The notes: a model not told the origin generated them from the sequence alone. Shown: positions 20,851 through 33,563, counted from the stretch's first letter. The stretch: DNA of 64,000 nucleotides from Phallus indusiatus (GCA_027605045.1 JAQFWX010000005.1:310001-374000), one strand, 5' to 3'. A program made the numbers and translations.

Positions 20851-23346
20851 ATGACCTCTGAATCCTTGGACAAACGGACTTTTCTCCCTACTTTTGAGAG
20901 ATTGGGAATTACCCACCCACCCACGGATATCGATGTTTCAAAGATTCTCACCGAATGGTCGCCTCCTTTTTTCGAAGCTTTGACGTCGAACAAAGTCGAT
21001 CTCATCGTCTCTCTGTTTCTCAAAGATGGAATATGGAGAGATCTGCTCGCTCTCACCTGGGATCTCAGAACAATCGTTGGACATGACGATATCCGAAAGC
21101 TCTTGAATGCTCGACTTGAACAGACTCAAATCAGCAATGTCAGGTTATCAACCGACCCCTCCAAACCAGCTTCATTGCTCAAACCTACTCCCGATATGCT
21201 AATGATCCAAGCCTTTTTCGATTTCGAAACCTCCGTCGGTCTATGCTCGGGTATCTTCCGTCTCGTTCCTACTCCAAACGACGAATGGAAAATCCACACA
21301 GCCTTTACTAACTTGGAAGAACTCAAGAATTTCCCTTCCTTAACCGGTCCACGTCGGAATTCTGCACTAAACAACGGCGCGTGGGTGGAAACTCGCGCAA
21401 AAGAGATGAGTTTCGAAGGACAAGATCCTCAAGTCATTATTGTCGGCGCGGGTCAAGCTGGACTTGACACTGGTGCTAGGTTGAAATACGATCAAGGAGT
21501 AACTTCGCTTATTATTGAGAGGAACCCTCGTGTTGGAGATAATTGGAGAGACCGTTATGATACGCTTTGCCTTCACGATCCTGTCTGTAAGTGCTATTTT
21601 ATTTCCTCGTTATATGTTCAGTTCGCATTAAGCGGTGTTTAGGGTATGTTCATATGCCGCATTTCCCGTTAGTCCACCATATATTACTTGAGCGCAAATG
21701 AACCGACCTCTTGATATACCTTTATATATAGCTTCCCTAAAACGTGGCCTGTATTTGCAGCTGCAAAGAAGGTATGTCACTCCTTTGCTTTTTCGCTCTG
21801 TGAAATTCACAAAAAAAACAACAAGCTTGGGGATTGGTTAGAAGCCTACGCTCAAACTTTAGATCTTAATATCTGGACTTCAAGTCAAGTCACGTCCATC
21901 GAACGAGACGATGCGAAGAACAAATGGGTAGTCACCGTGCTGAAAGGCGACGGATCAAAACGTGTGTTCCGTGTCAAGCATGTTGTTCTGGCTTTTGGAT
22001 TTTTGGGTGGTATCCCGAATATGCCCCGATTTCCTGGAATGGTAAATATATGTTCTCCGTTTACTTAGTGTAAATATGTCTAATGAAATATCATTTGTCA
22101 AGGACGCGTTCAAGGGCGAGATCATGCATTCAGTTGACTTTAAGCGAGCTGCAGACTTTAAGGGGAAGAAAGTCGTTGTAATCGGGGCATGCACATCCGG
22201 TAAGTTGCTAATGTCTATGTTTACACTTATCTTATGTTCTTTCCAGCCCATGATATTTGTCAGGACTGCGTGCACCGCGGCGTTGACGTTACGATGGTAA
22301 AAGAGTCTACTAGTGAAAGTTGATCAGAGTTGACTCAATGATGTATTTCAGGTTCAACGATCTTCGACATGCATAGTCTCAGCGAGTAAAGGATTACCGA
22401 TTATTACCGGAAGTAATGAAATCTAGCTACCTCACTTGGTTGGATTGGGCTGATGTCATCCCGGTTTCCCTAGCGTTGTATTCCGAGAAGGGCCTTCCAA
22501 TCGAAACCTGCGACCTCATCAATGCATCATTCCCTGTTTTTTTGAAAAAGAGAAATCACGAGAGGGCTATGCTTCTGGTTCAACAAGTGGATAAGTAAGC
22601 ACAGGCGCACGATTAGAATATGTTAAGAATACTAATTTGTAATTACCTGGTACTAGGGAACTCCGTGCAGGTCTTGACAAAGTAGGGTTTCAATATAACA
22701 ATGGTCCTGGTAATTCCGGATTCGTTACTATGGCTTGGGAGAAGGGGAGCGGTTATTATATCGGTAAGCTTGAACTTTTCCTCATATCTGAAAATGAGCC
22801 AATGTACCGATGTTGTAGACGTCGGAGCCTGTCAGTCGGTTATTGATGGAAAAATCAAACTGAAGCAAGGCAGTGTGGCTAAAATTGCTGAGAATGGTGT
22901 TGTATTTGAGGACGGCTCCAGTTTAGATGCAGATATCATTGTATGCGCCACTGGGTAAGTCGATGCGTTACTCAGCGAAAATTATTTGACCTGGTTTTAT
23001 TAGATTCGGAAATGCACATGATACTGCAAGAAAAATTTTCCCTGGTGCTTTGGTTGATAAAATGAAAACGATTTGGGGTTTAACGAACGAAGGCGAGATG
23101 CAAGGATTATATACCGAATGTGGACTTCCTAATGTTTATGTTATTATGGGTACGGTACATCCCGGCTTATACTTGCTATTGAATATTCTAATGAAATGTA
23201 GGTAATCTTGCGCAGTGCCGCTTTCATTCGATGCATGTTGCGCTGCGTAAGTTTTTCAACTCTTCATGCTTGATATGTAAACTAACTGTTGTTCAGAAAT
23301 CAAAGCCAAGGAGGAAGGCCTGTACACTACGGTGTACGACGGATAG
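20851..23346 (+). CDS. FMO-type flavoprotein monooxygenase 2
   Basis: Start taken at MTSESLDKRTFLPTFERLG because the equivalent MSSES start is shared with paralog 3. The frame stays open upstream to 20668. The N-terminal NTF2-like region is followed by VIIVGAGQAGLDTGARLKYD (FAD-binding), IIERNPRVGDNWRDRYDTLC, small exons, LGDWLEAYAQTLDLNIW, FKGEIMHSVDFKR and KKVVVIGACTSAHDI. Then come LYSEKGLPIETCDLINASFP, DVGACQSVIDGKIKLK, FEDGSSLDADIIVCATGFGN and IKAKEEGLYTTVYDG. Joins across about 10 introns keep frame, so it looks functional. It is a close paralog of gene 3 in the other arm (39044-41555) and a more distant one of gene 1. The substrate cannot be told from sequence. Confidence 0.85.
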
Positions 23347-23529
23347 GTTAGGCGAATATATTGAGTATATACGTATTACGGCCACGGCTGGGAATAAAAC
23401 GCACTGCTTGTGCTGGGTTGCTCGGTCCCGTATCAAACTCAAAGAAAAGAGGGTACAAGTACAACGGATCAAAATTAAAAAACCAATTCGCACTCCATCG
23501 CCAAATTTGAAATTTTGTACATACTGCTT

Positions 23530-24040
23530 TTCTCATGTCCGATTCTTTCCACTATGGCATTCCTAAACCGTTTCCGTTACCATTGTTGGACCGTGAGGTC
23601 GAGTTAATTAACACTTATCGTGCTTCTTTGCACCATCCATAGTCTCCTATTCGTAAGATTGCCTTGATTCTGCCACCCACGCGTTCACATCGAAGTATCC
23701 CGAGCTTATGTTCTTTTCGTCCATCCAGCTTCTGAGAGAAACGACGGATCTTCCATTTTTGGACCAAGTCTCGCCTTGAACTTTATTGCAAAGACCACCG
23801 AGTCCGGAATCCGGACGGTGAGTGAGTTGGTGACCATTGGTCTAGGCTCGAATTTGAATGGAAGCACCGGCTTCTTTGTCGCCGGAGCTACTTCCCAATT
23901 GTAGCTAAATAGGAACTAGGCATAGTTAATGTTAATTGAAAGTCTGGTAATGGTGACTGAGATCGTTATTTTTTCACGTTGATTATAATTTGTTGCCCTG
24001 CTTTTAGTCAATTAATTCCTCATTGTTACTGTGACCGTTG
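23530..24040 (+). other. Conserved 3' flank in the left duplication arm, decayed ORF
   Basis: Downstream of FMO 2 this block parallels 38405-38900 in the other arm. There an open frame of 130 codons exists. Here the corresponding frame is cut by stops and shifts (for example near 23735 and 23810), although pieces such as FVAGATSQL and SHRSIPSLC can still be read. Either this copy of a small gene is dead or the block was never coding. Confidence 0.4.
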
Positions 24041-25884
24041 GCTGGTTTCTTGCTTTGATTGCTTGGAATCCGCGTCTGGCTCGTACTTTCACGGGGATCA
24101 AGCCCACTTTCGAAATCGGGTATCTTGGGACATCTTCTAAATTCACCTTGAAATTTCCCCAGAGACATCATTCGACACATGCAACTGAAAATGCTTTGGG
24201 AGAAAGGCAACTCGGCACGTTCCGAAATTGAAACTCAGTCTCGAAAATAAAATGACTGTTCAACGGGTTCGTTAGGACTTCCTGTTAAGACCGTGTCCAA
24301 ACCGTGTTGACATCTCCGCAAGTTCTTGCGCACCATTTCCGTTCGCTATTTACCGGTACCTGTGAACGCCGATTGTGTCTGGTGAAGCTTTTCCCGTAGA
24401 GCTCCTATACATTGCAACAGAATCAAGACATTCATCATTTGGAATTCGGGAACAGTGAATTAATGACAACTTCATAAACTCGTGCGGGCCTCAAGCGTGA
24501 GTTCGACGTGACTTATTACAGGGGTGTGTACCAGTTAAATTCTTCTTTTTCTCAGGTCACAGGCTCTTCACCCCGGAAACAGTCAACGATCCTGTCATTG
24601 TAAATGAAATGTATACAGTATGGCTTGAAGCTTGAGAATTTCAATGATGTCGGGCTTCTTGTTCTCGGGTATTGTCAAAGCTTTAAAGCCTCCGAATAAC
24701 CTTGTGGATCAGGAATTTGCTGAATACAGTCGACTGCTTACACGTTAGGGAAGGTGATTCGTGATTCACTAGGGAATGAGGCTAATCGGTATTGCGCTCA
24801 CTCGGAAAGCCGCCGTTTGCAGCACACGTGAGAAATGTCTGTATTTGCTCGAGTTCCTGGGCTCAAATCTGTTTATCACAGTGTGCTTTCACGACCACGA
24901 CCAGGTACTCATATGACGCATCACAAGATGATACCTGATAAGGCGGATTAATGTTTCACCTTTATTTTAAGTTCAAAGCTAGGGCTGGATAAGACTGGAT
25001 TTGCGAGGTGCTTACTCAACAAGTCGCCTGCAGAAATTCGAACAAAGGCTGTTGATTGGCCGCTTTTTTCCCTCGCTAAGACTATTCTAAGACCACTTCT
25101 TAAGCCAGGAGCAACAATCATTCACGTTTCCATCAAGCACCGGCACGCATGCCAGAGATTAGCCTTCACACGCGTGGGTGGCCGAAGGACGAGCGTACCG
25201 ATCGACATGGGTTCGATGTAACTTGCCAGCTAGTCTTGTCTCGTGACCTGTCTAAACATCATATATTGTGTACACGTAAATGATTTGCTATTGCTTCGAA
25301 TTGGAATCAAAAAAATGTGACCAAGCTCCCATACGACTCGCAAGCTTCTGAAGAGACATAATATATCTGTATACAGACAGCACTATTTTACGGCGTGTGC
25401 ATTTCTCACGCGGGGTTGATTCGAAAGGCGATTATGTTTAATTTGCAATGTTCTCAATTTTTTTTTTGAAAAGATCAGGAAGTCTCAAGCGGACGCTCGT
25501 GTAGTACGGGTAAATTATACATTAACACATTCAGTTCTTAGTCTGGAAGTTCCGATGTTCCCGACCTTGCGAAGGTTCCGATGAACCCTGTTTGCATTCC
25601 TTTTGGGATCGGGGGACAAACTTGATGGCAATGATGCATGATGCGTCACGATTCACAAACTTTTTGGTCAACTGTGATTCACGTTTGTTGCTTTCTTTAG
25701 CTGTCCGACTCTTCCGGTCGAAGTGTCCATACATAGAAGGGTAACACAAAACAAATTTGTTCCTGTTATTAGTTTCGCCGAGATTTACTGGGCATGCCTA
25801 AGGCTCATGGGTTATACATATATCTGCGTCAAAATCTCCCTCTAACGCGTGGGTTGCTCAGCACCAGCAAACTAGAGGTCCATA
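24041..25884. other. Long intergenic stretch, no gene recognised
   Basis: About 1.8 kb between the left arm and the GST gene. Only short frames occur (24031-24231 +, 25531-25749 -), with no recognisable domains or plausible exon chains. The end presumably holds the GST promoter. Confidence 0.4.
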
Positions 25885-27024
25885 ATGGCTGGAAAAGTGA
25901 GTCCGAACGAAACCTGTCAATTAGGCTAATATCGACGAAACTGGATCACTACAGGGTATCTTGTACGTCTATAAAGGCTCGTCAAATTGGATTACAGCTC
26001 CTCAGCTTGCGATGTACGTTTTTTTTCTGGGGATTGTTTGCACTTCGGTGGTTGACTTTTTGACCAGTCGTGAACTCGAATGTCGAGAAATAATTATAGA
26101 ATATGTAAACTTAGGTTAGTGCTGCCCTTCTCCGGTAATAATTGTTACCGAAGCGAAGTCGTTTTTCAGAGGACGCTGACTTGAGGCCGAATCTTCTAAA
26201 TTTAAATCATAAGAGCTGTTCCCCAACACTAGTCCTCGATACAAACACGGCTCTAGTTGATCCCATCGAAATTGTAAGGTATCTTTGCCGATGCAATTCG
26301 ACCCGGAGACGTCCTGTGAGGTTGAGCTCTGGATTTATCGACCTCGTCAAAAATCTATATTGCCCAGGTTTAAACCCAAACTTCACGGCTATATCATCGG
26401 TGAGCATCATAATACTGGTGTATCATGAAGTATTTCGTTTGTTGATCAAGTTCCACAAGCGCAATGAGCGCGATTTACAAAGTCGTTTTAAAGGGAAGGC
26501 GGTTACGTATCTTCGTGACCGTAAGTCGGCAGTTCGCCCAGCCCTGTCCAAAGATCACCGCTAAAACCGTTTCTCATGTGTCTGCAGGTCAAACGGCCTT
26601 GGAACAGCTGGCTCGTGCTAGTCCGGAATACCGGACTTTTTACGAAACGAAATGCTCACAAAATGGCATTTTAGTGTCATTGCTTGAGAACACAGCTTCA
26701 CCCGAGGTGAAACAAAGTTTCTTTGCTCAGTCTAAGAGACACTGGGAAAATGTGGCACGGTTTATACTAGTGGATCTTCCGAGATATCTCCCAGAGGAAG
26801 GGTTCGCCAGTGGAGACAGTGAACCAGGAGAGGTGGACTTTCATCTCATGGCCTGGTTGATGCGGACAGTTTGGGCTTTAGGCGGAACGCCCTCCCCTGA
26901 TGGAGTGAAATCATTGGAGAAAGAGCTTGGTGGAAAGCAGGTGCCGAGAAAAATACAGCTTTATTGGGAAGCATGGACTCACAGAGATAGTTGGAGATAC
27001 CAATTCAGGACATCTTTTCGATAG
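25885..27024 (+). CDS. Glutathione S-transferase-like protein
   Basis: Five or so exons. A tiny first exon (MAGK) joins to GILYVYKGSSNWITAPQLAI, then RELECREIIIEYVNL, NHKSCSPTLVLDTNTALVDP with IEIVRYL (end of the thioredoxin-like N-domain), a middle exon GFIDLVKNLY, and a long last exon with RQTALEQLARASPEYRTF. The C-terminal helical domain includes EVKQSFFAQSKRHWENV, LVDLPRYLPEEGF and EVDFHLMAWLMRTVWALGG, ending WTHRDSWRYQ. The layout fits a basidiomycete GST-like family. The expected N-terminal catalytic Ser/Tyr/Cys is not obvious, so glutathione-conjugating activity is unproven. An intron of 51 nt (26399-26449) carries no stop, so the frame runs through it. Cytosolic detoxification is the family-based guess. 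Confidence 0.78.
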
Positions 27025-27148
27025 GTATTTCATTTGCCATGAGAGTATCTTGGCACATCCCCTTTGTTTATATGTTACAAGAACTACTTTATGTTGGTTT
27101 CAGTGTGTGTTGGTTTACAAGGAATTGTATATATAGAAATAAAAAGTA

Positions 27149-28474
27149 TTATAGTCTGTAACCGAACCTTCCGTGAAGACGCGTAACAATATCCAAATAA
27201 TTCGGTTCGTTCTCTGGAGTGATGTGACCGTGTCTTATCAAGAAATCCAAAAGAACTAAAAGAAAAGGTTCAGATAAGTCAAAGATTAAGCAAATTTGAG
27301 TAACCTAAAGCGCAATTTGGTTTGAATAGACCGCCGTGCATTTTTTCAATAACACTATCGATGGTCTCCAGCTACGACAACAAACCGAGTTAACGGAGAT
27401 TGTTTTTGAATTTGAACCAACTTAACTGACCTTGAAGGAGTCTACCTCTCCATCTTGGGGTCGGGGAATAATTTCATTTTCGAGACCTCTCGGGATCAGC
27501 ATGTCATATACGTACCTAGGCTGTTTAAGGAATGGAATGAGACTTCAAGATGAAACAACGCACTGGACTTCTGGCTGAAGGTACCCTTTCTCAGTTCTGC
27601 AGCTGAAGTGAGCCCCATTTATTGGTGAATAAATACTTGCATACCTGAAATAATAACTGACCGCGCCGCAAGGTTTAGCATGCGCTTGAACGACAGACGG
27701 GTCCAAACTTGCTTCTTCTTCGCATTCCTTGACCAATGACTCAAATGGGGTCAGTCCATGAGGGATTCCACCGGCGACAGAGTTATCTAAACGTAAGGGC
27801 CATCTGTAGAAAATCATTAGTTAATGGGCCTGATCTACATCCATATATAGATACATATATGCATAGGACGTACGTCTGCTTTGTTTTAGCTCTTGTCGGG
27901 ACCCATATTCTCCAATCGGCGGTGTATATGGTCATATGAACACCGTAAGTTACGAGACCAAAAATAGCGCAGGCGGTACGTTCTAGTACGAAGGCTACTC
28001 TATCATCGGTGCGGGGGCCGAATGGATCGACGAAGATCGTATACAGCTCGTTCCGCCAAAGTTTCGGGGAGATGATATTTGCGAACATGCCAGTGTCGCG
28101 CCAGGTCTCTGCTAGAACTCGCAGAGCTTCCGAACGCTTTTCTGCCGTATCTAGCCGAGGATGGAATGATAGGAATGGCTTATCGGTCGATGTACCTAGG
28201 AAATGATATGTACTTGTGGAGTGTCTTTTGAATGATATGTAAAATATTTACCAGGATAGTTTATGAACCAGATTGATTCCTCGCCTTTTAATAGCGCTTC
28301 CTGATGAGCCGCCTGAAGATAGCTGAAGACATCTTCTGAGATCAGTCCAAGGATGTTCGTTGACGAGGGAAAGAGACGGAAATCTATAAATTCCTCAGAA
28401 GATAGTCCCTGGCGAAAATTATCGCAGCGGTTGAGAACAGCAGCAAAAGATCTGGAAGAGTTCACTGCGTTCAT
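27149..28474 (-). CDS. Nudix hydrolase of the DUF4743 / thiamine-pyrophosphokinase-related type
   Basis: Starts at MNAVNSSRSFAAVLNRCDNF. The first exon contains the DUF4743-like N-domain (FIDFRLFPSSTNILGLISED). The next exons give the LRVLAETWRDTGMF stretch and ELYTIFVDPFGPRTDDRVAF, VLERTACAIFGLVTYGVHM, and then the Nudix box GGIPHGLTPFESLVKECEEE. After that come SYYFRYASIY, a YDMLIPRGLENEIIPRPQDG exon and the final LLDFLIRHGHITPEN...YLDIVTRLHGRFGYRL. The box has K-E in place of the usual R-E, as is common in this subfamily. Relatives hydrolyse oxidised or damaged thiamine diphosphate or similar nucleoside diphosphate derivatives. The exact substrate here is not shown. It is divergent from BRO1 with only 102 bp between start codons. 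Confidence 0.85.
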
Positions 28475-28576
28475 GTTCAGAAGCCTAGAGGCGCAGCTCG
28501 GCCGGCGCGAGCGTGGGAAACTGCGCCGTGGTGGGTTTCCTAACTCGAAGCTTCACTCGACTTTGACTCTATCGTC
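28475..28576. promoter_or_regulatory. Short divergent promoter region between the Nudix gene and BRO1
   Basis: Only 102 bp separate the two start codons, so both core promoters and 5' leaders must share this sequence or extend into the neighbouring gene. It is GC-rich around GGCCGGCGCGAGCG and shows no obvious TATA box. Confidence 0.55.
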
Positions 28577-31500
28577 ATGGCGCAATCGCCGACGGTATCT
28601 ATTCCTAAGAAAAGCACAGACGAAGTAGACTGGACCACCCCGATTCGCAGTCTAATCGCCCAATCGTACGGCGAGAATCCTGATAATTATGCCACGGAAT
28701 GTGCTGCTCTACAAAGATGTCGTCAAGACGCTGTTAGAGGAGCCGGAAGCGAGATAACCGGTGAATAGTATTGTTTCATAACTTGGATTATCTCGGATTA
28801 TAACAAATTTCGCTTTGTCGTAGCACGAGACTTGCTGTACAAATACTTTGGCCAGCTGGAGCTATTGGAATTGCGCTTTCCCGAAATCCGGGTGACTTTC
28901 CCTTGGCGCGATGCGTTTACGAACAAACTTATCACACAAACCTCTCTCGCTTACGAAAAAGCTTCAATAATATTTCAGATCGCCGCCACCCATTCCGCCA
29001 TTGCGACAATGCAGACCAGATTTGACCCCGAAGGAGTCAAACGAGCTTTCCACTACTACCGCACTGCCGCAGGAATGTTAACCTATATCAACGAGAACTT
29101 TCTTCATGCACCTTCTACGGATCTCAGTAGAGAAGTTGTCAAGTATCTCATCGACATTATGCTTGCGCAAGCTCATGAAGTCTTCTTTGAGAAGTGTCGA
29201 GATGAGAAGAAGACACCCAGTTTAATTGCCAAAGTTGTAGCGCACACTGCTGGGCTTTATTCAACTTTGGTTGAGAATGCCAAGGAATTCCAAGGAAAGA
29301 AAATCTTTGATAATAATTGGATTACATTACTCTCGGTATGTATATAACTTGCATGCTGAAGCTACAAGTACTCATTCTCCGTTTTAGATTAAATCGAAAT
29401 ATATGACTTCACTGTCTCAGTACTACCGATCTCTCGCGGATACCGCTGCTGGAAAGCATGGAAACGCGCTGGCGCGTTTAATAGTAGCAGAGAAAGCAGC
29501 GAAAGAAGCACACACACTTACCTCAGGAAGCTTCTCACCGTACTTCGTTACAACGCAAACACCTACTCTCCCCGCCGATGCAGGAACAGCCATGCTCGAG
29601 CTTACTAAAGCTCATCTAGCACTTTGCACCGAGAAAAGAGCCGAAGCACAGAGGGACAACGATCTGATCTACAATGCTGTCGTTCCGGCGGAAGCCACCC
29701 TTCCTGTCATTGACAAAACTGCAGTTGCGACGCCGATTCCCATTCAGGAGGTATATGGCACTCCTGATGTTCAGAAGACTATTGGACCAGACTTGTTTAT
29801 CAAGCTCATACCTCTCAGTGTCCATGAGAGCGCAAGTGTGTATTCAGAGGAAAAAGCCAAGCTTGTTCGAGGAGAGGTCGAGAAAGCTGATGTAGCTGAT
29901 AACGAATACCGAGCTGCACTGGAGTCATTAGGGGTCAAAGAGGGATTAGGACGATACCGCGCAATGGTCGAGGGGATTGTCACGACGAATGATATTGTCC
30001 CTCGTGAAGTCCGTACTTGGCAAACTGAAATCCGTACCGCCGAAGACTCCGAAAGCACGCCTAGCATGTTCGCACAAATGGAGCGCCTTAAAGCAGTTGT
30101 TCGTGAAGAACTGGATAGCATTGGCCGTGATTTGGAGATTGAATCAAGAGACTGTGAAGCTGGACGTCTCAAATATGAACATTTCTGGACTCAAGCACCG
30201 AGCTCTGGACTTACGAAGACGTTTAGGCAAGATCTCAAGAACCATATCAATGCACTGGACGCTGCAAGTAATTCTGATAAACAAGCGGCTGACTTGTGGC
30301 AGGCAATTAGTGGCGATATTGACATTATCCTTGACGATGACAAATTGGAAGCGGAATTCAACCGACAACTGCAGAGTACGGATAAGAATAGTCTCCTTGA
30401 TGTTGAAGTGGAGGATAATGACTGGCAAGAACGCGAGAAAATTGGCGGCTACGTGGCTGAGATCGAAGAGCGTCTTGGTCGTCTTAGCAAGATCAGCAGA
30501 GAAAGAAACGAGACACTCAAGGATCTCAAAGAAAAGGTTTGTAGTTCCCATCGTGCAGTCTACTTGTTTTTGAAGCTAAAATAATTCCGGTAGATTCAAT
30601 CTGACGATGTCTCACATTTACTGCTCCTCAATCGCCGAAACAGTGCTGTAGAACCATCCCTCTTCCAAAGCGAACTGGAGAAGTTCAAGCCATATCAAAT
30701 GCGTATTCAGGCCAGTATTCAGTATCAGCAAGTAGCTATCCAAGAAATATCCCAATTCTGGAAGGCATTGAAGGACCTTGCTGGACGTGGCGCTGGCGCA
30801 AAGAAATGGGAAGAAAAGGAAAAGAGAAGGACCAGCTGCATCAAACGATTCGAGAAAATGCGCGAAATTTGGTTGCAAGTTAGAGATGGATTGGCGTAAG
30901 TTTACATTTGACCCTCGCAAGTGGCTCTGACTCACAATTTGGTTTGCAGTAAAGGGCTACGGTTCTATCGCGACCTGTCAGATTTGAGCGGTCAGTTACG
31001 TCGGAGCGTTAAAGCTTACATCTCTTCGAGAACAGCTGAAAGAGACGGAATGATTGCCAAGGCTGAAACTGAGAAACGGTTGACATCATCAGCAACATCG
31101 CCGTCTATGCCTCCGCCAAGGCCAGCTCCTCCTTCCATGGAAAGTTCCTTCTCAAACTTAAATATACGAAGTCCAGCATCTCCAACGCCGAATACATCGT
31201 GGAATAGACCGACACCTCCGCCAAGTGCACCACCTCCACCAGCTTCATGGACTTCGCCAGCCTCGTGGAACTCATCAGCGTATCCTCCTCCTCCACCTTC
31301 GCGACCCTCGTATTCCACCCCTACACTGTCTGCGGGCCCACCGCCACCGCCGCCACCACCACCTCCGTCAGCCCCCTCAAACCCTTATACATTCGATGCA
31401 CCAGGCATATCTTCACAATTCTCACTAGATCGTTCGATACATTCAACCCCGTCTCAGCATCCAGGGTACCCATCCCAAGGATATTCTCCATATTCACCAG

Positions 31501-31706
31501 GTCCACCTGGTCCACCGCCTCAAAGACAAGGTACATTCCCACCACCCCCACCACAACCGCCTCAAAACTACCAACAACCACCGTCATCAATGTTTCCGCC
31601 TCCGCCGCCTCCTGTATCGTATCAATCTCAACAACCTCCACCACCTCCACCATCACAATATGCACAACCTCAACAGTCTAATCCATATCAATATAGACAA
31701 TGGTAG
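28577..31706 (+). CDS. BRO1: BRO1-domain ESCRT-associated protein (Bro1/Vps31-like)
   Basis: Starts at MAQSPTVSIPKKSTDEVDWT. The BRO1 domain follows (about residues 15-390): IRSLIAQSYGENPDNY, RFPEIRVTFPWRDAF, TQTSLAYEKASIIFQIA and LIDIMLAQAHEVFFEKC. The next region corresponds to the V-shaped ALIX domain (about 390-750) with KSVRGEV-type helices and coiled-coil segments such as ERLGRLSKISRERNETLKDL. The C-terminus after SSATSPSMPPPRP is a proline-rich tail of about 200 residues with many PPPPP runs and YP/YQ repeats. Proteins of this type bind ESCRT-III on endosomes and, in yeast, recruit the deubiquitinase Doa4. Pal/Rim20 is a related family. The TQTSLAYEK...FQIA stretch and the long Pro-rich tail favour Bro1, but Rim20 cannot be excluded. 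Confidence 0.85.
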
Positions 31707-32075
31707 TCTGGTTTTATATTATAATGTTTCTTCTACACAAAGACGGTGGTAACGGTTTTGTTTACTAGTAGTGTATCCTAAGCATTGTGTTCCAGTTATG
31801 TTGTTGTAAACGCCTGTGATGATCAGAGTACTACATGAGGGCGGTTGGCTATCCTTATTTCATCAAGAATTAAATAATATCCCTTTATTTATGCAATAAT
31901 AACTGTAACAATGTTTGTTGTGAAGGGAATTTGGGAGACGAGCTTTCATTGAGTAGTTGTCACGCGAGCCTCGAGACTTCGGAAGACCGCCCTAAGCAGT
32001 GTCCCTGGACCTGAGTGAGGCCGGCGCCAGTGGCGGCAACCACACATTCGCCTCAACTCTCAACTTTCTCAAAGT
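31707..32075. other. Intergenic, BRO1 terminator and YIPF promoter region
   Basis: About 370 bp of AT-rich sequence after the BRO1 stop, becoming GC-richer near 31965-32045. It ends in a CT/CAACT-rich leader directly before the YIPF start codon. No gene seen. Confidence 0.4.
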
Positions 32076-33314
32076 ATGGCCTACCAGAGTGTTGAAACAG
32101 ACGATGTAATTATTTCGTTAAGAATCACGTATAATAACTAATAGACTTGACAGCGAGTAGACGCAGGTCCTAGTTCTTTGGAATTTAGATGTAACGTGTC
32201 ATAGTACATTTCCTCAGGAGACGTTCACTGTTAACGCGTGTTCAATAATACACACACAGCTTTCTTGGCAGATGATAGTGCACAAAATAATGCTTCGTCT
32301 TCATCTAATAGAGGTGAGCAAGTTACGTCGAAACAAAAAGAGACACAGGAGCTAGAATATACGTAGGATACGGCGAACACACCCAGAGCTCAAAAGGATT
32401 CTGGACGTTGGATTATTACCAAAAATACTTTGAAGTCGACACAAAGCTGGTATGGCTATTGAAGATGTCTTCTTTAAACGGCATGCTTACCCCTCGTTGT
32501 ATTCACAGGTGTTAACTCGATGTTATACAACGTTGTTACCCACATCTTCGCATTACCGAACAGCACACCTCAATCCATCCGTTGACCTATACGGACCATT
32601 TTGGACATTAACGACACTAATATTTTCACTATTCGTCTTTTCCTCTCTTGCGTCGTCTATCGTCTCCTATCTATCAAGCTCGCCTGTTTCGTATGATTTC
32701 CAGCTATTATCAATTGGGGTTACTTTGGTGTATGTTTACGGGCTTGGTGTTCCCGTGATTCTGTGGGCTGTATTGAAATACCTGGGTGTCTCTGAATGGA
32801 GTCCTGTCGAGGCTGTGGCTGTATTTGGCTATGGACAGTTCATCTGGATACCTGTTTCGGTACGTGCGGTGTAGTTGTGTCAAGTCTCGTGCCAATGGCT
32901 GACACAGGTTCATGACATGTATTAGCTACTCTGTGTCATTCCGGTGCCAGAAGTTCGCTGGGCACTCGTGGGTGCAGCATTCCTGGTTTCAGGATATTAT
33001 CTTTTCGCCAATATATATCCCATCATCGCTTCGGTACGTATTGCACCAAACTAATCATGTTTTAATTAATCTGTGTGTATTTCCACGTGTTCATCGAACA
33101 ACTTGTTTTACAGGCAGAACAAAAGGCAGCACGACTAATGATTATTGGCCTTGCACTTCTCCACGCAGCTCTCGCTATAACTTTCAAATTCCTTTTCTTC
33201 AACTATTATGTTATCCGTGAGATTGGAGGAGATGATCCCCTTGCCGTAATTGTCCCTACTCCGACCTTTAGTCTAACAACGACAGTATCAGCTTCGGCCA
33301 CAACGAGCTCATAA
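32076..33314 (+). CDS. YIPF-family Golgi membrane protein (Yip1 domain)
   Basis: Small 5' exons join as MAYQSVETDDRVDAGPSSLE, FLADDSAQNNASSSSNRG and then KGFWTLDYYQKYFEVDTKL. This is the YIPF1/2-type entry motif, with the joined VLTRCYTTLLPTSSH after an intron at 32450-32508. The Yip1 domain follows with DLYGPFWTLTTLIFSLFVF, VYVYGLGVPVILWAVLKYLG, WSPVEAVAVFGYGQFIWIP, WALVGAAFLVSGYYLFANIY and a last exon with LMIIGLALLHAALAITFKFL. Five membrane helices and a cytosolic N-terminus are typical. Members act in Golgi/ER vesicle traffic with Rab GTPases. The protein has about 290 residues and appears intact. Confidence 0.85.
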
Positions 33315-33563
33315 AAGGTGCTACACTATGTATATTTTCTTGATTGCGAATGTAAATTGATGTTGGAGGAATGCATGGTGTGTGTGGTATACTTTTCATA
33401 ACGAAATATTAAATGCCATCGGAGAAATATATTCATGTGGTTTTATCGTCAGTTGCGGGATAGTAAGCACGACGCAAATGGCGGTATTTGGCGAGCGAAT
33501 AGAGTGCTAGGGTTTCTGACAGGGTCACGCGACAAAATCATAAGATGGATCATAACCCTAAAT

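Larger units (their letters stand above)
20707..24040 (+). repeat. Left arm of a 3.3-kb inverted duplication
   Basis: The arm starts at about 20707 (ACGGAGACCGGTCTGC) and ends at about 24040 (TTCCTCATTGTTACTG). It reads closely parallel to the reverse complement of 38405-41710. Similarity covers about 130 bp of promoter, every exon and most introns of the FMO gene, and about 0.7 kb of 3' flank. Substitutions and small indels are scattered, denser in introns and the 3' flank. The exact identity was not computed. Confidence 0.85.

Noticed and set aside
17824..23346. FMO 1 and FMO 2 as a fused or read-through gene
   Set aside because: FMO 1 ends with a clear stop at 20327-20329 after the family's normal C-terminus, and FMO 2 has its own conserved leader and start.
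26399..26449. Retention of a 51-nt open stretch as GST coding sequence
   Set aside because: It has GTGAGC..AAG intron-like ends, and the hydrophobic residues it would insert do not fit the family. Treated as an intron without a stop, although the AAG acceptor is ordinary rather than strong.
31016..31681. Several antisense and alternative-frame ORFs over the BRO1 tail
   Set aside because: They are shadows of the proline-codon-rich tail: CCN repeats read as Gly/Val/Glu or Thr/His-rich frames on other phases.
25885..31706. GST, Nudix and BRO1 as a functional cluster or operon
   Set aside because: Orientations differ, and the proteins belong to unrelated housekeeping processes. Adjacency is ordinary fungal gene density.
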